This document shows, piece after piece, positions 19,074-28,321 of a stretch of DNA of 64,000 bases (its first letter is position 1; each line of letters starts with the position of its first letter). The stretch covers positions 372,001 to 436,000 of the forward strand of contig NZ_CP091975.1 of assembly GCF_029016285.1 (NCBI RefSeq). Reading direction: 5' to 3'. The DNA comes from Vibrio sp. DW001 (GTDB lineage Bacteria > Pseudomonadota > Gammaproteobacteria > Enterobacterales > Vibrionaceae). A program made the translations under genes and the position numbers. The notes under the pieces were generated by a model. It had not been told where the DNA came from. It searched no databases and saw only the letters and a list, made by a program, of their open reading frames with translations.

Positions 19074-19814
19074 ATGTATGACCCAATACAAGACGGGATA
19101 GAGAAAGTAGTACAATCAGTAAGTTATAAGGAAGCAAAGCCACCAAGGGTTCTTGCTAAGTTAGTACATAGTTTTTGGGAATTAAAGACAGATATAAAAT
19201 TACCGAGTGATTTTTGCCTTCATGCCTTGCCTGATGCTTGTGTGAATATTCTGTTCAATCAGAGAGATACTCGAGTAGCTGGTGTTACAGCGCTTCGTAC
19301 TATTTACGAAGAACTTAACCTAGGCAAAGAGTTTCATTATGTTGGTATTCAATTCTTTCCTGGCGTGTGGCAAGGTAACCTGAATGAAACCTCCGATAGT
19401 TTTGTCGGGACGCCATACTTAGGTGATTTACCGTTGATTGGTATAAGTAACGAACTTACTGAACTAAATTTTTCCGCCAAACAGTCCGTTCTGTCAAAAT
19501 TAGTCGATCAACTTATCGATGAAAAACAAGTCGCAGCAAACTCTGTAACAGAGACGATATTGTCAAGGATAGACTCTATACAGACGGTGGCTGGCATGGC
19601 CAATTCGGTGCAAATGTCACCTCGTCAACTACAACGTGTACTCAAAAAATCGACAGGTTTTTCTCCTCATGACTTTCTTAAAGTCTTACGATTACAGCAG
19701 TCATTCAAACAACACTATTTGGATTCTTATACTGACCAATCACACTTTATTCGTTCATTTCGCAAAATTACAGGATACACACCGGAAGAATATTACCGTA
19801 AATTTGATGTCTGA
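19074..19814 (+). CDS. AraC family transcriptional regulator
   Basis: This 246-residue protein has an N-terminal sensor part (FWELKTDIKLPSDF, then HALPDACVNILFN, as in DUF6597-type AraC proteins). A C-terminal AraC double helix-turn-helix (about 160-246) ends in DQSHFIRSFRKITGYTPEEYYR, the family's second HTH signature. The next gene, a glyoxalase-fold protein 70 bp downstream on the same strand, may be its target or partner. The inverted repeat over its ribosome site suggests translational or autoregulatory control. Confidence 0.88.
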   Translation: MYDPIQDGIEKVVQSVSYKEAKPPRVLAKLVHSFWELKTDIKLPSDFCLHALPDACVNILFNQRDTRVAGVTALRTIYEELNLGKEFHYVGIQFFPGVWQGNLNETSDSFVGTPYLGDLPLIGISNELTELNFSAKQSVLSKLVDQLIDEKQVAANSVTETILSRIDSIQTVAGMANSVQMSPRQLQRVLKKSTGFSPHDFLKVLRLQQSFKQHYLDSYTDQSHFIRSFRKITGYTPEEYYRKFDV

Positions 19815-19883
19815 TTTATACAATACTTAAAGTATCTGGTTGATTATTCTCTGTCATGACTTAAACACAAAAAGGATGAGGTC

Positions 19884-20264
19884 ATGAATCAAAATGCAAT
19901 CGGCTGGTTTGATATCTATGTGAATGATATGGATAGAGCAGTTTCTTTTTATCAATCTGTTTTTAAAAATGATCTAGAAAGTATGCGAGACCCGACAGAT
20001 AGTAATGCAGTAATGAAGAGTTTTCCGACCGACATGACGGCATACGGTGCTGGAGGTGCTCTCGTAAAAAGAGAGGGGGCAGGCCCCATAACAGGTGGCA
20101 CTCTTATTTATTTTGGTGTTGAAGATTGCTTAACAGAGGAATTACGTGTGAAAAGCGCGGGTGGTGAAGTAATTAGATCTAAAATGTCGATTGGAGATTT
20201 TGGTTGGGTAAGCATATGTATGGATACCGAAGGTAATATGTTTGGTCTCAGCTCTATGAAATAA
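19884..20264 (+). CDS. VOC (glyoxalase/bleomycin resistance fold) family protein
   Basis: This 126-residue protein shows the vicinal-oxygen-chelate pattern GWFDIYVNDMDRAVSFYQSVF at the N-terminus, the central LVKREGAG, and the second half-motif LIYFGVED..SAGGEVI..ISMDTEGN-like ending (SICMDTEGNMFGL). Metal-ligand candidates are not certain. AAGGATGAGGTC precedes the ATG. It follows the AraC regulator in the same direction. The substrate is unknown. Confidence 0.85.
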   Translation: MNQNAIGWFDIYVNDMDRAVSFYQSVFKNDLESMRDPTDSNAVMKSFPTDMTAYGAGGALVKREGAGPITGGTLIYFGVEDCLTEELRVKSAGGEVIRSKMSIGDFGWVSICMDTEGNMFGLSSMK

Positions 20265-20381
20265 CCTTGAAGATAGATATCTGCAAAATATACATAGCCT
20301 ATAGCAAGGATAATGTTCAATGAATGCTATCACATGCCAAATAGAGGTCATCACTCACTGTGGGCACCATTGAGATAATGA

Positions 20382-20423
20382 CAAGAACAACAAGGACACC
20401 GAATGGCGTCCTTGTTGTTCTTG
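20382..20423. terminator. Long perfect hairpin, probable bidirectional terminator
   Basis: CAAGAACAACAAGGAC and GTCCTTGTTGTTCTTG form a 16-bp stem extended by further inner pairs around a GAAT loop. It lies about 120 bp after the VOC gene and just beyond the minus-strand molybdopterin oxidoreductase remnant, so it may end both. The T-run is short. Confidence 0.55.
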
Positions 20424-20445
20424 GTTAAAGTAGATTAGGCTTTTT

Positions 20446-20697
20446 CTATTTTAACTGGTATTCCGTGTCGGGCAGTGGAACCAAATCTGGCACGAAATAA
20501 TCTGCGTAAATATTGGTTTCATTAAAATACAGATCTGACGCGATAATTAGGCCCAATTGCTTTGGATCTTTGATGGAATCTTCGACCTGATCTTTCAATC
20601 CTGAACACGCATATAGAGGATTATTCGCCCATGCTATCCAAGCCTTAAATTTGAACGGGTTTCCGTTGGCATGAGCAACAAGTAGTTCACCTGCATC
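20446..20697 (-). pseudogene. C-terminal remnant of a molybdopterin oxidoreductase (tetrathionate/thiosulfate reductase-like)
   Basis: The minus strand is open for 83 codons with no start and ends at a TAG. The reading includes NPLYACSGLKDQVEDS, PKQLGLIIASDLYFNET and YADYFVPDLVPLPDTEYQ. The pattern 'I..D.F.NET...ADY.VPD' is the signature of TtrA/PhsA-type molybdenum enzymes. Everything upstream is gone: at about 20,697 the similarity stops and a plus-strand GGDEF remnant begins. The family call is from memory of the motif; TtrA is favoured but not certain. Confidence 0.6.
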
Positions 20698-20916
20698 TTA
20701 GTACTGCCGGGTTGTCGTAAATGCGATGCTGTAGAAACACTGGAACGAATCCAAACATATTACGCTAAATTGGGGTAATCAAAAACAGGAAGAAAATGGA
20801 GCCTTAGCTATGGTTGCTCAGAATTTTCGGATCAACAAGATACAGCAAGAAAACTCATTGATAGGGCTGATAAAGCGATGTTCGAGTATAAAAAAACCCA
20901 TAGAATGAACAGTTGA
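20695..20916 (+). pseudogene. C-terminal remnant of a GGDEF (diguanylate cyclase) gene
   Basis: The plus-strand frame reads ILVLPGCRKCDAVETLERI..YYAKLG, a TAA at 20,776, then WSLSYGCSEFSD..ARKLIDRADKAMFEYKK and a terminal TGA. This matches the last third of a GGDEF domain: LPG..., LERI..., S.G.., ADKAM..AK. The GGDEF signature itself is missing, there is one in-frame stop, and the 5' part is lost. It abuts the molybdopterin remnant at about 20,695. Confidence 0.65.
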
Positions 20917-21059
20917 ACTCATCCTGTCAGGCTACGTTTTTTCTGCATGATAAATTAGCTGAAGAGTGAAGAGTGAAGAGTGTAAAGGTAATTGAGTGAT
21001 TTTATGCCGAAATAAAGGCAACCCACAGGCTGCCTTTGTTGCATTGCTAAATCGACTCA

Positions 21060-21581
21060 TCACCACATGAGATCATCTGGTACAACAAATTCTGCATAAG
21101 GATCGTCTTCGGCGAGCTCTTTTTCTGAAGAAGATTTGTTTTCAATGACAGCTTCAGCATCTCTTTCTGCGATTTTATAAGCAACAGATGAAGGGATCAC
21201 AGCATAATTGTCTTCATACCTAGCGACAGAAAGAATCCCCTTAACTAATTGCCCTCTTGTTTCGTGATCCACGTACAGAGATTTAACTAGAGTCCCGTCG
21301 GTAAAGTTATATTTTATATCGCCATGCTTCTGATCGATTTTATTCATTTCAATGAGTTGTTTTACTTGAGCCTTAAGCTCTCTGCCAAATTGCTGCTCAT
21401 CTCTTTGCTTATTGAGTTCGATATCTCGTAGCCTTTGCGATTCTTTGTTTTGTTCTACTGCAGCTTTGGCCTCACGAGCCTGAACTCTTGATTTTTTGGA
21501 GCCTTTTGTGGCCTTTTTTAGTTTCTTTTCGTTTACTAAGCCAGCCTTTAGTAACTGGTCTTGCAAGCTTAACTTTGCCAT
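21060..21581 (-). CDS. DUF2058 family protein (YaiL-like)
   Basis: This 173-residue protein starts MAKLSLQDQLLKAGLVNEKKLKKA and has a long Lys/Arg/Glu/Gln-rich helical, probably coiled-coil stretch (about 25-90). A compact C-terminal domain with IKYNFTDGTLVKSLYVD and ARYEDNYAVIPSSVAYKIAERD follows, as in DUF2058. The start at 21,581 was chosen over an earlier in-frame ATG because the family begins MAKLSLQ or similar. It is a cytosolic protein, and I know no firm function for it. Confidence 0.85.
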   Translation of the reverse strand: MAKLSLQDQLLKAGLVNEKKLKKATKGSKKSRVQAREAKAAVEQNKESQRLRDIELNKQRDEQQFGRELKAQVKQLIEMNKIDQKHGDIKYNFTDGTLVKSLYVDHETRGQLVKGILSVARYEDNYAVIPSSVAYKIAERDAEAVIENKSSSEKELAEDDPYAEFVVPDDLMW

Positions 21582-21935
21582 GTCTATTCCAAGTTGGTTT
21601 TTAATCATTTTCTCATTTATAGCCGTGATTGACACTTTTTATTGGTTAGCTAATTAAAAATGTTTAACACGCATGATATCAATGAAGGGTCAGCAGTGTG
21701 AAATGTTAACATTAATTTTGAATGCAATCTAAACGGTTCCCGTTAACTAAGCCTATTTGAGTTTTATAGAAGTAAAATAGTAACCTTCTCACTTTTGAGT
21801 CAAAGTTCAGAAATGTGGATAAAATATTAATAAATAAAGAAAACACTATAGATAGTTCCCTTCAATGTGAGTAGCCTTGGTTATCAGTGCGTAATATAAT
21901 GTACATATAATAAATTGAGAGAAAAAGGAATTCTT
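21582..21935. other. Intergenic region before the OmpA-like gene
   Basis: This AT-rich divergent upstream region is shared by the DUF2058 and OmpA-like genes. TATAAT-like hexamers occur at 21,895 and 21,906, but no well-spaced -35 is obvious. No gene is seen. Confidence 0.4.
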
Positions 21936-22889
21936 ATGAAGAAGTTAGTAATGCTCGCGTCCACATTGTTAGTGGTGTCTCCCCAGTTGGTTCAAGCTGA
22001 AGCTTATGTCGGTGGAAAATTGGGTTATTCTTGGTTGGATGGGTCGTGTCCAACGGATAGCTCGTGCAGCGATGATGGTGGCGCTGGTGGTATTTATGGT
22101 GGCTATAACTTTACAGATATGTTCGGTTTAGAAGCTGGTTATGATTATTTGGGTGATTTTAAGGCGGCACCTTTTGATGATTCAATGAAGGCATTCACTC
22201 TCGCACCAAAACTGACTATCCCGGTTAATGATATTGACCTATACGGTAAACTTGGTGCGGCATGGGTTGATTATGCAGATATTAACGATACTGTACTATT
22301 AGCCGCAATAGGTGCTGAATATGGTTTTTCAGATAATATTTTTGGACGAGTAGAGTATCAACGCGTCAATAATATTACGAAAGGGGTCGTTGATAATTTA
22401 GATGTAAATTCTTTTTTCTTCGGACTCACCTATAAATTTGGTTCTAGTGCGCCGGCCGCTGTCGCTGAAGAATTAACACCAGAACCGATTCAAGAGGAAG
22501 TGGTTGCAGAAGCGATACCAGTACCTGAAACAAGATTGTTTCAAGAGTACGGTGTAGAGCTGTTTGATAATGACAGCTTTGAACTTGCACCAAATAGCGA
22601 ACGGTATTTCGATTGGTTGGTTGGTGTTTTGAATAAATACCCTCAGGCTGAGGCTGAGATCATTGGACATACTGATTCACGAGGCTCGGAAGAATATAAT
22701 CAATCATTGTCACAACAACGTGCACAATCAGTAGCCGATTATTTGTATACACAAGGAATCGAAGAATCAAGAATTACTGTTCGTGGTGAAGGTGAAAGCA
22801 AACCTAAAGCTTCAAATGACACTGAAGAGGGCCGTATGGAAAACCGTCGCGTAGAAGTCATTATTGATGAATTTGAGATCACACAATAG
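21936..22889 (+). CDS. OmpA family outer-membrane protein
   Basis: This 317-residue protein has a signal peptide (about 1-21, ending VQAEA). An eight-stranded OmpA barrel (about 22-175, beginning YVGGKLGYSWLDG) follows, with a cysteine pair in the first loop, a Pro/Glu-rich hinge (about 178-200), and a C-terminal peptidoglycan-binding OmpA domain (about 205-315). That domain carries IIGHTDSRGSEEYNQSLSQ and the conserved R in NRRVEVII. It would anchor the outer membrane to peptidoglycan. AAAAAGGA precedes the ATG. A TTG 21 bp earlier is less likely. Confidence 0.93.
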   Translation: MKKLVMLASTLLVVSPQLVQAEAYVGGKLGYSWLDGSCPTDSSCSDDGGAGGIYGGYNFTDMFGLEAGYDYLGDFKAAPFDDSMKAFTLAPKLTIPVNDIDLYGKLGAAWVDYADINDTVLLAAIGAEYGFSDNIFGRVEYQRVNNITKGVVDNLDVNSFFFGLTYKFGSSAPAAVAEELTPEPIQEEVVAEAIPVPETRLFQEYGVELFDNDSFELAPNSERYFDWLVGVLNKYPQAEAEIIGHTDSRGSEEYNQSLSQQRAQSVADYLYTQGIEESRITVRGEGESKPKASNDTEEGRMENRRVEVIIDEFEITQ

Positions 22890-23244
22890 TGGCGTGTGAT
22901 TTTATGCAATATTAGTCAAATTCGGTAAATATTGGGAAAGGCTAGAGCATGAGTTGGCTCTGGCCTTTTTCTTTGTCTGTTGCGCTTGGATAAAGGCGTT
23001 CAATATTGATGAACTCATATGTAATATATTGAAATATAATAAATTAATCATTCCCCATTCTTGTTAAACCATAATCAGTTGAAGCTCTTAGTTGTCGGCT
23101 TAATCTTCGTTTTTTATTGATATGGATCATCGCAATAGACGGAATGTTAGACCTAAAAACAGGATTTGTGATTTGTTACGCAGCAAGGGCAAACATTAAG
23201 GGCTAAGTTTTTACTTAGTTAGTATTCAACAGGGGAGGTGGTGA
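22890..23244. other. Intergenic region with the ompA-like gene's terminator
   Basis: A hairpin at 22,936-22,972 (AAAGGC..AGAGC with GCTCT..GCCTTTTT) ends the OmpA-like transcript. The remaining roughly 270 bp show no ORF of interest; a strong GGGGAGGTGG ribosome site for the zinc-ribbon gene lies at the end. Confidence 0.6.
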
Positions 23245-23403
23245 ATGTTTTCGACAGGGGATAAACCTGGTGTAGGTTCATATGTATGCGCAAAATGTAA
23301 GATTGCTGTCGTACTAGGTGACGACAGAGAAATACTACCCTATTGTCCGTGTTGTGAATCGAATGAATACATGGCTCGAAATTGGAGTGAAGAAGAAGCG
23401 TGA
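23245..23403 (+). CDS. Small zinc-ribbon protein (52 residues)
   Basis: The ORF starts MFSTGDKPGVGSYVC and has two cysteine pairs, CAKC (about 15-18) and CPCC (about 34-37), as in rubredoxin-like zinc ribbons. It ends in an acidic tail (NWSEEEA). AGGGGAGGTGGTGA just before the ATG is an excellent ribosome site, and a strong terminator follows the stop, so this is a real single-gene unit. The family resembles short zinc-ribbon proteins annotated in other Vibrio. Function is unknown. Confidence 0.8.
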   Translation: MFSTGDKPGVGSYVCAKCKIAVVLGDDREILPYCPCCESNEYMARNWSEEEA

Positions 23404-23421
23404 TTTTTTAGCGATAAGCTT

Positions 23422-23449
23422 AAGCCTCGATACATTCGAGGCTTTTTTG
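23422..23449 (+). terminator. Terminator of the zinc-ribbon gene
   Basis: AAGCCTCGA-tacat-TCGAGGCTT then TTTT, 18 bp after the stop. Confidence 0.9.
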
Positions 23450-23496
23450 TATCTGATACCTAAGTTTATTTTGGCCCCTAAACGGGCTGTGTCATT

Positions 23497-24459
23497 ATGA
23501 GTAAAATATTTTATCAGAGTAAGAATCTTAATATGTTAGATAATGTTAATTTAAATCTACTGCGCTCCCTTCTTATCTTATTAGAAGAATGCCATGTTAC
23601 TCGATCGGCTGAACGACTTAACATTACTCAATCTGCGGTAAGTCGGCAATTAGCACAATTACGAAACTTGTTTGATGACCCCTTGCTTATTCGAGACGGT
23701 AATGAATTATACAAAACACCTAAAGCCGTAGAACTTAAAGTTAAACTAGAGCAGTTGTTTGGCGAATTTAAATACCTTATTGAAGAGCAATCTTTTGAAC
23801 CTGAGAAGTGGGCAGGGGAAGTGAGTTTCTCTTGTAGTGACTATGTCGCCCAATATATTTTTCCAGAAATTGTTAAAAAAGTAAGTGGTTATACTCAGAC
23901 CGCTAAATTTAACTATCATCTTTGGCAACCTCATTTAATCGATAGTTTTGCAAATAGTCCGATAAAGTTGGCCTCTACCCTTTTAGCTAATAAACCCAAA
24001 GGTCTATCTGGAAAATTAATTGGTGAAGATAATTTGGTTTGCGTTATGAGGAATACACACCCCTTATCTCATAAAAACGAACTTATTCTTGATGATATTC
24101 TTAGCTTCCAACATGTCATGATTACGGGTGGAGGTGATAAGAACAGTGAATTTGATGCTCGTTTATCTGCACTTAAAAGAAGCCGGGATATTGGTTTAAA
24201 AGTCCCCTTTTATTCTGCGGCATTGAGTTCATTGATAAACACAGATTACTTGCTTGTTATTCCTCAACATATTGCAAGAAATATGTGCGCGCATTTGCCA
24301 ATTTCTTATTACAGCCTTCCGATTGACTTACCGGTACAAAGGTATTGGCTAATATGGCATCCAAAATATGATAACGAACCTTCCCATCAATGGGTAAGAG
24401 AATTATCTTATGAGATTCTGAGAAATTCGATCTACTCAGTTGGCTATGATTCTAACTGA
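23497..24459 (+). CDS. LysR family transcriptional regulator (second)
   Basis: This protein has up to 320 residues. The N-terminal winged HTH contains HVTRSAERLNITQSAVSRQLAQL and FDDPLLIRDGNELYKTPKA. The C-terminal effector domain is less conserved. The start may be ATG 23,497 or the ATG at 23,533 (MLDNVN), which would align better with LysR N-termini. It resembles the LysR at 16,347 in length and wing sequence. The LysE-type exporter starting 98 bp downstream in the same direction is a plausible target, by analogy with regulator/exporter pairs. Confidence 0.88.
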   Translation: MSKIFYQSKNLNMLDNVNLNLLRSLLILLEECHVTRSAERLNITQSAVSRQLAQLRNLFDDPLLIRDGNELYKTPKAVELKVKLEQLFGEFKYLIEEQSFEPEKWAGEVSFSCSDYVAQYIFPEIVKKVSGYTQTAKFNYHLWQPHLIDSFANSPIKLASTLLANKPKGLSGKLIGEDNLVCVMRNTHPLSHKNELILDDILSFQHVMITGGGDKNSEFDARLSALKRSRDIGLKVPFYSAALSSLINTDYLLVIPQHIARNMCAHLPISYYSLPIDLPVQRYWLIWHPKYDNEPSHQWVRELSYEILRNSIYSVGYDSN

Positions 24460-24557
24460 TGGCAAACATGAGTATTGTTGATTTCATTTAATGACTATTT
24501 ATTGTTAACTTAACGAGAGTTCGGACATTTTTGTCAAAAACGTTGAAGGAACACAAA

Positions 24558-25172
24558 ATGACTATCTCAGTTTGGTTATCTCTTTTTACCATCTGCTTAT
24601 TGGGTGCTATGTCACCTGGACCCAGTTTAGCCATAGTAGTAAAACACAGTTTAGCTGGGGGGAGAATCAATGGTGTTGCAACTGCATGGGCACATGCAAC
24701 TGGTATAGCTATTTATGCGTTTGTTACTCTCGTTGGGCTAGCGGCTTTGCTGCATCAATACCCTACTTTATTTACCGTGATTAGCTATCTGGGTGCTGTT
24801 TATTTGGCCTATTTGGGCTTTTTGGCTTTAAGGTCTAAAGGCGGCGTGGCAGCTAAGCTTGAGTCGGGTGAGAGAGTCAGTGTGTTGCAGTCAGCAAAAG
24901 AAGGTTTTTTGATTTCAGTAACAAGCCCTAAAATAATGATTTTTTTTACCGCACTCTTCTCACAATTTGTCGGTGTGGGGGCAGAGTTATCCAGTCGGGT
25001 GATTGTGGTAGCGACACCTTATTTTGTTGACGGTTTATGGTATACCTTTCTTGCTTTTATGCTCTCTTCTCCAGCATTACTTGATAAATTGAAAAGCAAA
25101 GCAGTCATCATTGACCGGCTCTCAGGTATCGTTCTTATTGCTTTGGCATTAAGGGTAGTTTGGGTCGCGTAG
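24558..25172 (+). CDS. LysE/RhtB family exporter
   Basis: This 204-residue membrane protein has about six hydrophobic segments and the family motif GAMSPGPSLAIVVKHSLAGGR near the N-terminus, with SPKIMIFFTALFSQF in the middle. ATG 24,558 has GAAGGA upstream; a longer frame from 24,531 lacks one. The family exports amino acids such as homoserine, threonine or lysine using the proton gradient. The substrate here is unknown. It follows the LysR gene. Confidence 0.9.
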   Translation: MTISVWLSLFTICLLGAMSPGPSLAIVVKHSLAGGRINGVATAWAHATGIAIYAFVTLVGLAALLHQYPTLFTVISYLGAVYLAYLGFLALRSKGGVAAKLESGERVSVLQSAKEGFLISVTSPKIMIFFTALFSQFVGVGAELSSRVIVVATPYFVDGLWYTFLAFMLSSPALLDKLKSKAVIIDRLSGIVLIALALRVVWVA

Positions 25173-25338
25173 GGAGTAAGTAACCAATATTTACTAATCT
25201 TCATCGGCTAGTAATAAATTCATGTATAAATAAATTTATTACAATTCATTCACCTTGCTTATTGATTATTATCAATGAGCAAGGGCAACAATTTGTGTAA
25301 AAGTAATGCTCTTTCTTCTAGAGCTATTTGAGAAACCG

Positions 25339-26892
25339 ATGACGACCAACAGTTCAAGTGATCCTTTGAATAAAATGTATTCAAAGGATGTAAACCTTAT
25401 TTCTACTACAGATACATCCAGTATTGTTACTTACGCGAATAGTACTTTCTGTGATGTCGCCGAATATCAAGAACAAGAACTGATTGGTAACCCTCATAAT
25501 ATGGTTAGGCATAAAGATATGCCTAAAGCCGCATTTGGTCAGCTTTGGCAGTATATAAAATCGGGTAAAAGTTGGATGGGATTGGTCAAAAACCAATGTA
25601 AAGGTGGTGGTCATTATTGGGTCTCTGCTTTTGTAACTCCTATAATGAATGAGAAAGGTGAAATAATTGAATACCAATCTGTACGTTCAAAACCAGAGCC
25701 AGAGCAGGTTGATAGGGCGGCTAATCTCTATAAAAAGATGAATAATGGAGATAACGTATCTCGCCAACGTTTTTCATTTCTTTCTATCAACGTTTTGCTT
25801 TCTACACTTGTTATGTTGCAAGCCATTCTATTGTTCTTTGGAGTAAACCCGGTTTACATTGGCTTGTTTGGTATAAGCCTTGGCTGTGTTCTACTCGCTT
25901 CCTCTCTTTATCAGAAGTCCAGATTCAATAAAATCTCGGAGTTGGCCAAAGAATCCTATGACAATCCATTGATGGAGAAACCTTATACAGGTTATTTTGA
26001 TGATTGCTCTCGGGTTGAATTAGCGTTAATGATGAGAAGGGCAGAACTGCGTGCGGTCTCGGGTAGAACGACAGAAGTGACAGGAAAGATTTTAAACTCT
26101 GCAGAGGAGGAATTCAGGACGATAAAATCAATTGAACAGAGTTTAGGGCAACAATTTAGCGAAACGGAACAAGTCGCAGCAGCGGCGGAGGAGCTTAGTC
26201 AGTCAATACATGAGGTCGCGAGCAGTGCATCTCGAGCTTCCAAGGTAACAGAAGAAGCAAATCAAGAGTCTCAAAAAGGTCTAGAAAGCATAGCAATAAC
26301 GATAGAAGTCATTGATAGACTTGCAACAGAATTAGAAAGTTCTAGGTCTGTTATTGATAGTCTTGCGCAAAACAGTCAGAAAATTGAAGGTATCCTTGAC
26401 GTAATTGGAAATATTTCCGAACAAACTAATTTATTAGCGTTAAATGCCGCGATAGAAGCGGCAAGGGCAGGAGAGCATGGTCGCGGTTTTGCTGTTGTTG
26501 CCGATGAGGTTCGTTCACTTGCGACGAAAACAAGATCGTCTACTAATGAAATCCAAGAAATGATCGCCCAACTACAAGCGACTGCAACGAATGCTGTCGA
26601 TATCATGACGCGTGGCGGTGAATTATCATCAGAATGTACTGATAGAGCCAATCAAACTGGTGATGTCCTTAATAACATAAGTAGCATGTTGAATCAGGTT
26701 ACAGATAATAGCCATCAAATAGCGGTATCCGTTGACCAACAAGCAAGTGTAACGAATGAAGTTAATCGCAATGTTGCGAATATTAAGAATCTAGCAGATG
26801 AGACACTACGGGTTTCGAGCTCTTCTGTGTTGAGAACCAGCCAATTAGTCGATGACCTTGACGGCCTGCAAAGGCTTATACGTCAGTTTTAA
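25339..26892 (+). CDS. PAS-containing methyl-accepting chemotaxis protein (Aer-like)
   Basis: About 517 residues (528 if the ATG at 25,306 is used). An N-terminal PAS domain ([46 protein letters not shown]) precedes two hydrophobic segments (about 140-185) and a cytoplasmic signalling domain. The hairpin tip is [35 protein letters not shown] (shown in part). The layout matches Aer, which reads redox or energy state through a PAS cofactor and steers flagella through CheA/CheW. No periplasmic ligand domain is seen. The sensed cue is not predictable. Confidence 0.92.
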   Translation: MTTNSSSDPLNKMYSKDVNLISTTDTSSIVTYANSTFCDVAEYQEQELIGNPHNMVRHKDMPKAAFGQLWQYIKSGKSWMGLVKNQCKGGGHYWVSAFVTPIMNEKGEIIEYQSVRSKPEPEQVDRAANLYKKMNNGDNVSRQRFSFLSINVLLSTLVMLQAILLFFGVNPVYIGLFGISLGCVLLASSLYQKSRFNKISELAKESYDNPLMEKPYTGYFDDCSRVELALMMRRAELRAVSGRTTEVTGKILNSAEEEFRTIKSIEQSLGQQFSETEQVAAAAEELSQSIHEVASSASRASKVTEEANQESQKGLESIAITIEVIDRLATELESSRSVIDSLAQNSQKIEGILDVIGNISEQTNLLALNAAIEAARAGEHGRGFAVVADEVRSLATKTRSSTNEIQEMIAQLQATATNAVDIMTRGGELSSECTDRANQTGDVLNNISSMLNQVTDNSHQIAVSVDQQASVTNEVNRNVANIKNLADETLRVSSSSVLRTSQLVDDLDGLQRLIRQF

Positions 26893-26903
26893 TGGTAATA
26901 TCC

Positions 26904-26942
26904 AGAAAAGGCTACAGTGTTTGGCCTTTTCTGTTTCTGCTA
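26904..26942 (+). terminator. Terminator after the chemoreceptor
   Basis: AGAAAAGGC..GCCTTTTCT stem shortly after the stop. Confidence 0.75.
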
Positions 26943-27067
26943 TATACTAATCCTATGACAGAAAGTACATCAGTGATCTGAATTAGCCTTAATAGAGAGA
27001 AAGTTTTGCTCTATCTTTTAGATTGAGTCTCCCATGAGTATCAAAAAAGAGTCAGCAAAATAATCAC

Positions 27068-28321
27068 GTGGCAATAATTAAAATTACAGTAGATAGGCTT
27101 CAACCCGGAATCCACATTCGATTGCCCGTCAAATGGAATGAGCACCCGTTTTTATTTAACAGCTTCAAACTAAAATCTCAAGATCAGATCGATCTCATTA
27201 AACATTTGGAAATTCAATATGTATATGTTGATCCTGCTCAGAGTGATGCCGCCCCCCTTCCTGTCAAAGAAATACCAGATGTAGATATCGCTGATTCTGA
27301 AAGTGTCGACCTTGAAGCGAAGAAAATGTGGGAAGAGAAGCAAGCTCGTATAGACAAACTTAATGTCTATAGAAAAAGAGTGATCAATTGCGAGAAGGAA
27401 TTCGAACGTTCGCTGTCTCAGCTACGCTCTGTCATGAGTAAGGTAAGGAATCGTCCTGAGTCTGCAGTCGAAGAAGCAAGACTTATGGTTGATGACATTG
27501 TTGAAAAATTGTTATCGGACGATAGTGTCACACTGCATCTGATGAATGGCAAGAATGAATTTGAAGATATGTACTTTCATTCACTCAACGTGTCAGTGCT
27601 TGCAATGATGATAGCGAAAAGCAAAGGTTTCGATTCGCAGCAGATTAAAGACATTGCATTTGGTGCTCTTTTTCATGATATCGGAAAGATTAAGCTCCCG
27701 ACGACTATCCTTAGAAAACAGACCGCGCTTACCATACCTGAAAACAATTATTTAAAATTGCATCCAAAATATGGATTAGATATAGCGGAATCAGCAAAAA
27801 ACTTCCCAATATCAACCAAGAACATCATCATCCAACATCATGAAACGTTAGATGGCTCAGGTTATCCCAATGGATTAAAGGGGGATGCGATAGATGAGCT
27901 TGCTCAAGTCGTCTCGTTGGCGAACGCTTACGATAATCTGTGCCATAACAATATCGTTACCGAGCAGAAAATCCCTTATTATGCTTTGTCTCATCTATAC
28001 AAGAACTGTAAACACCTCTATAGCGCTGACAATCTAAATCTTTTGATCAAGTTTATGGGCGTTTACCCACCGGGAACGGTGGTTCGCCTATCTAATAAAA
28101 TGGTTGGATTAGTCATTTCAGTGAATGCCAAGCATATATTGTCCCCTAATGTACTGTTATATGATCCTAAGGTGCCACGGACTCAAGCTCCGATATTGGA
28201 TCTGGCGGATGAAGATTTAAAAATAGTAGGCACTATCTTACCAGCCAAACTTCCGGAAAATATAAGAGAGTATTTAAACCCTCGCTCTCGTATAGCTTAT
28301 TTTTTTGATAGCGATGAATAG
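27068..28321 (+). CDS. HD-GYP domain protein with N-terminal DUF3391, probable c-di-GMP phosphodiesterase
   Basis: This 417-residue cytosolic protein has an N-terminal DUF3391-like domain (about 1-60: ITVDRLQPGIHIRLPVKW) and a charged helical linker. The HD-GYP domain (about 150-340) carries FHDIGK (the HD pair), a HH dyad in IQHHETLDGSGYP, and the GYP motif. All catalytic metal residues expected for HD-GYP are visible. It would hydrolyse cyclic di-GMP, affecting motility and biofilm. The start is GTG. It stands next to a chemoreceptor but has its own leader. Confidence 0.9.
   Translation: MAIIKITVDRLQPGIHIRLPVKWNEHPFLFNSFKLKSQDQIDLIKHLEIQYVYVDPAQSDAAPLPVKEIPDVDIADSESVDLEAKKMWEEKQARIDKLNVYRKRVINCEKEFERSLSQLRSVMSKVRNRPESAVEEARLMVDDIVEKLLSDDSVTLHLMNGKNEFEDMYFHSLNVSVLAMMIAKSKGFDSQQIKDIAFGALFHDIGKIKLPTTILRKQTALTIPENNYLKLHPKYGLDIAESAKNFPISTKNIIIQHHETLDGSGYPNGLKGDAIDELAQVVSLANAYDNLCHNNIVTEQKIPYYALSHLYKNCKHLYSADNLNLLIKFMGVYPPGTVVRLSNKMVGLVISVNAKHILSPNVLLYDPKVPRTQAPILDLADEDLKIVGTILPAKLPENIREYLNPRSRIAYFFDSDE

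Noticed and set aside
20108..20354. Two minus-strand ORFs over the VOC gene's 3' end
   Set aside because: Low-complexity frame artefacts with no ribosome site; the plus-strand VOC gene explains the region.
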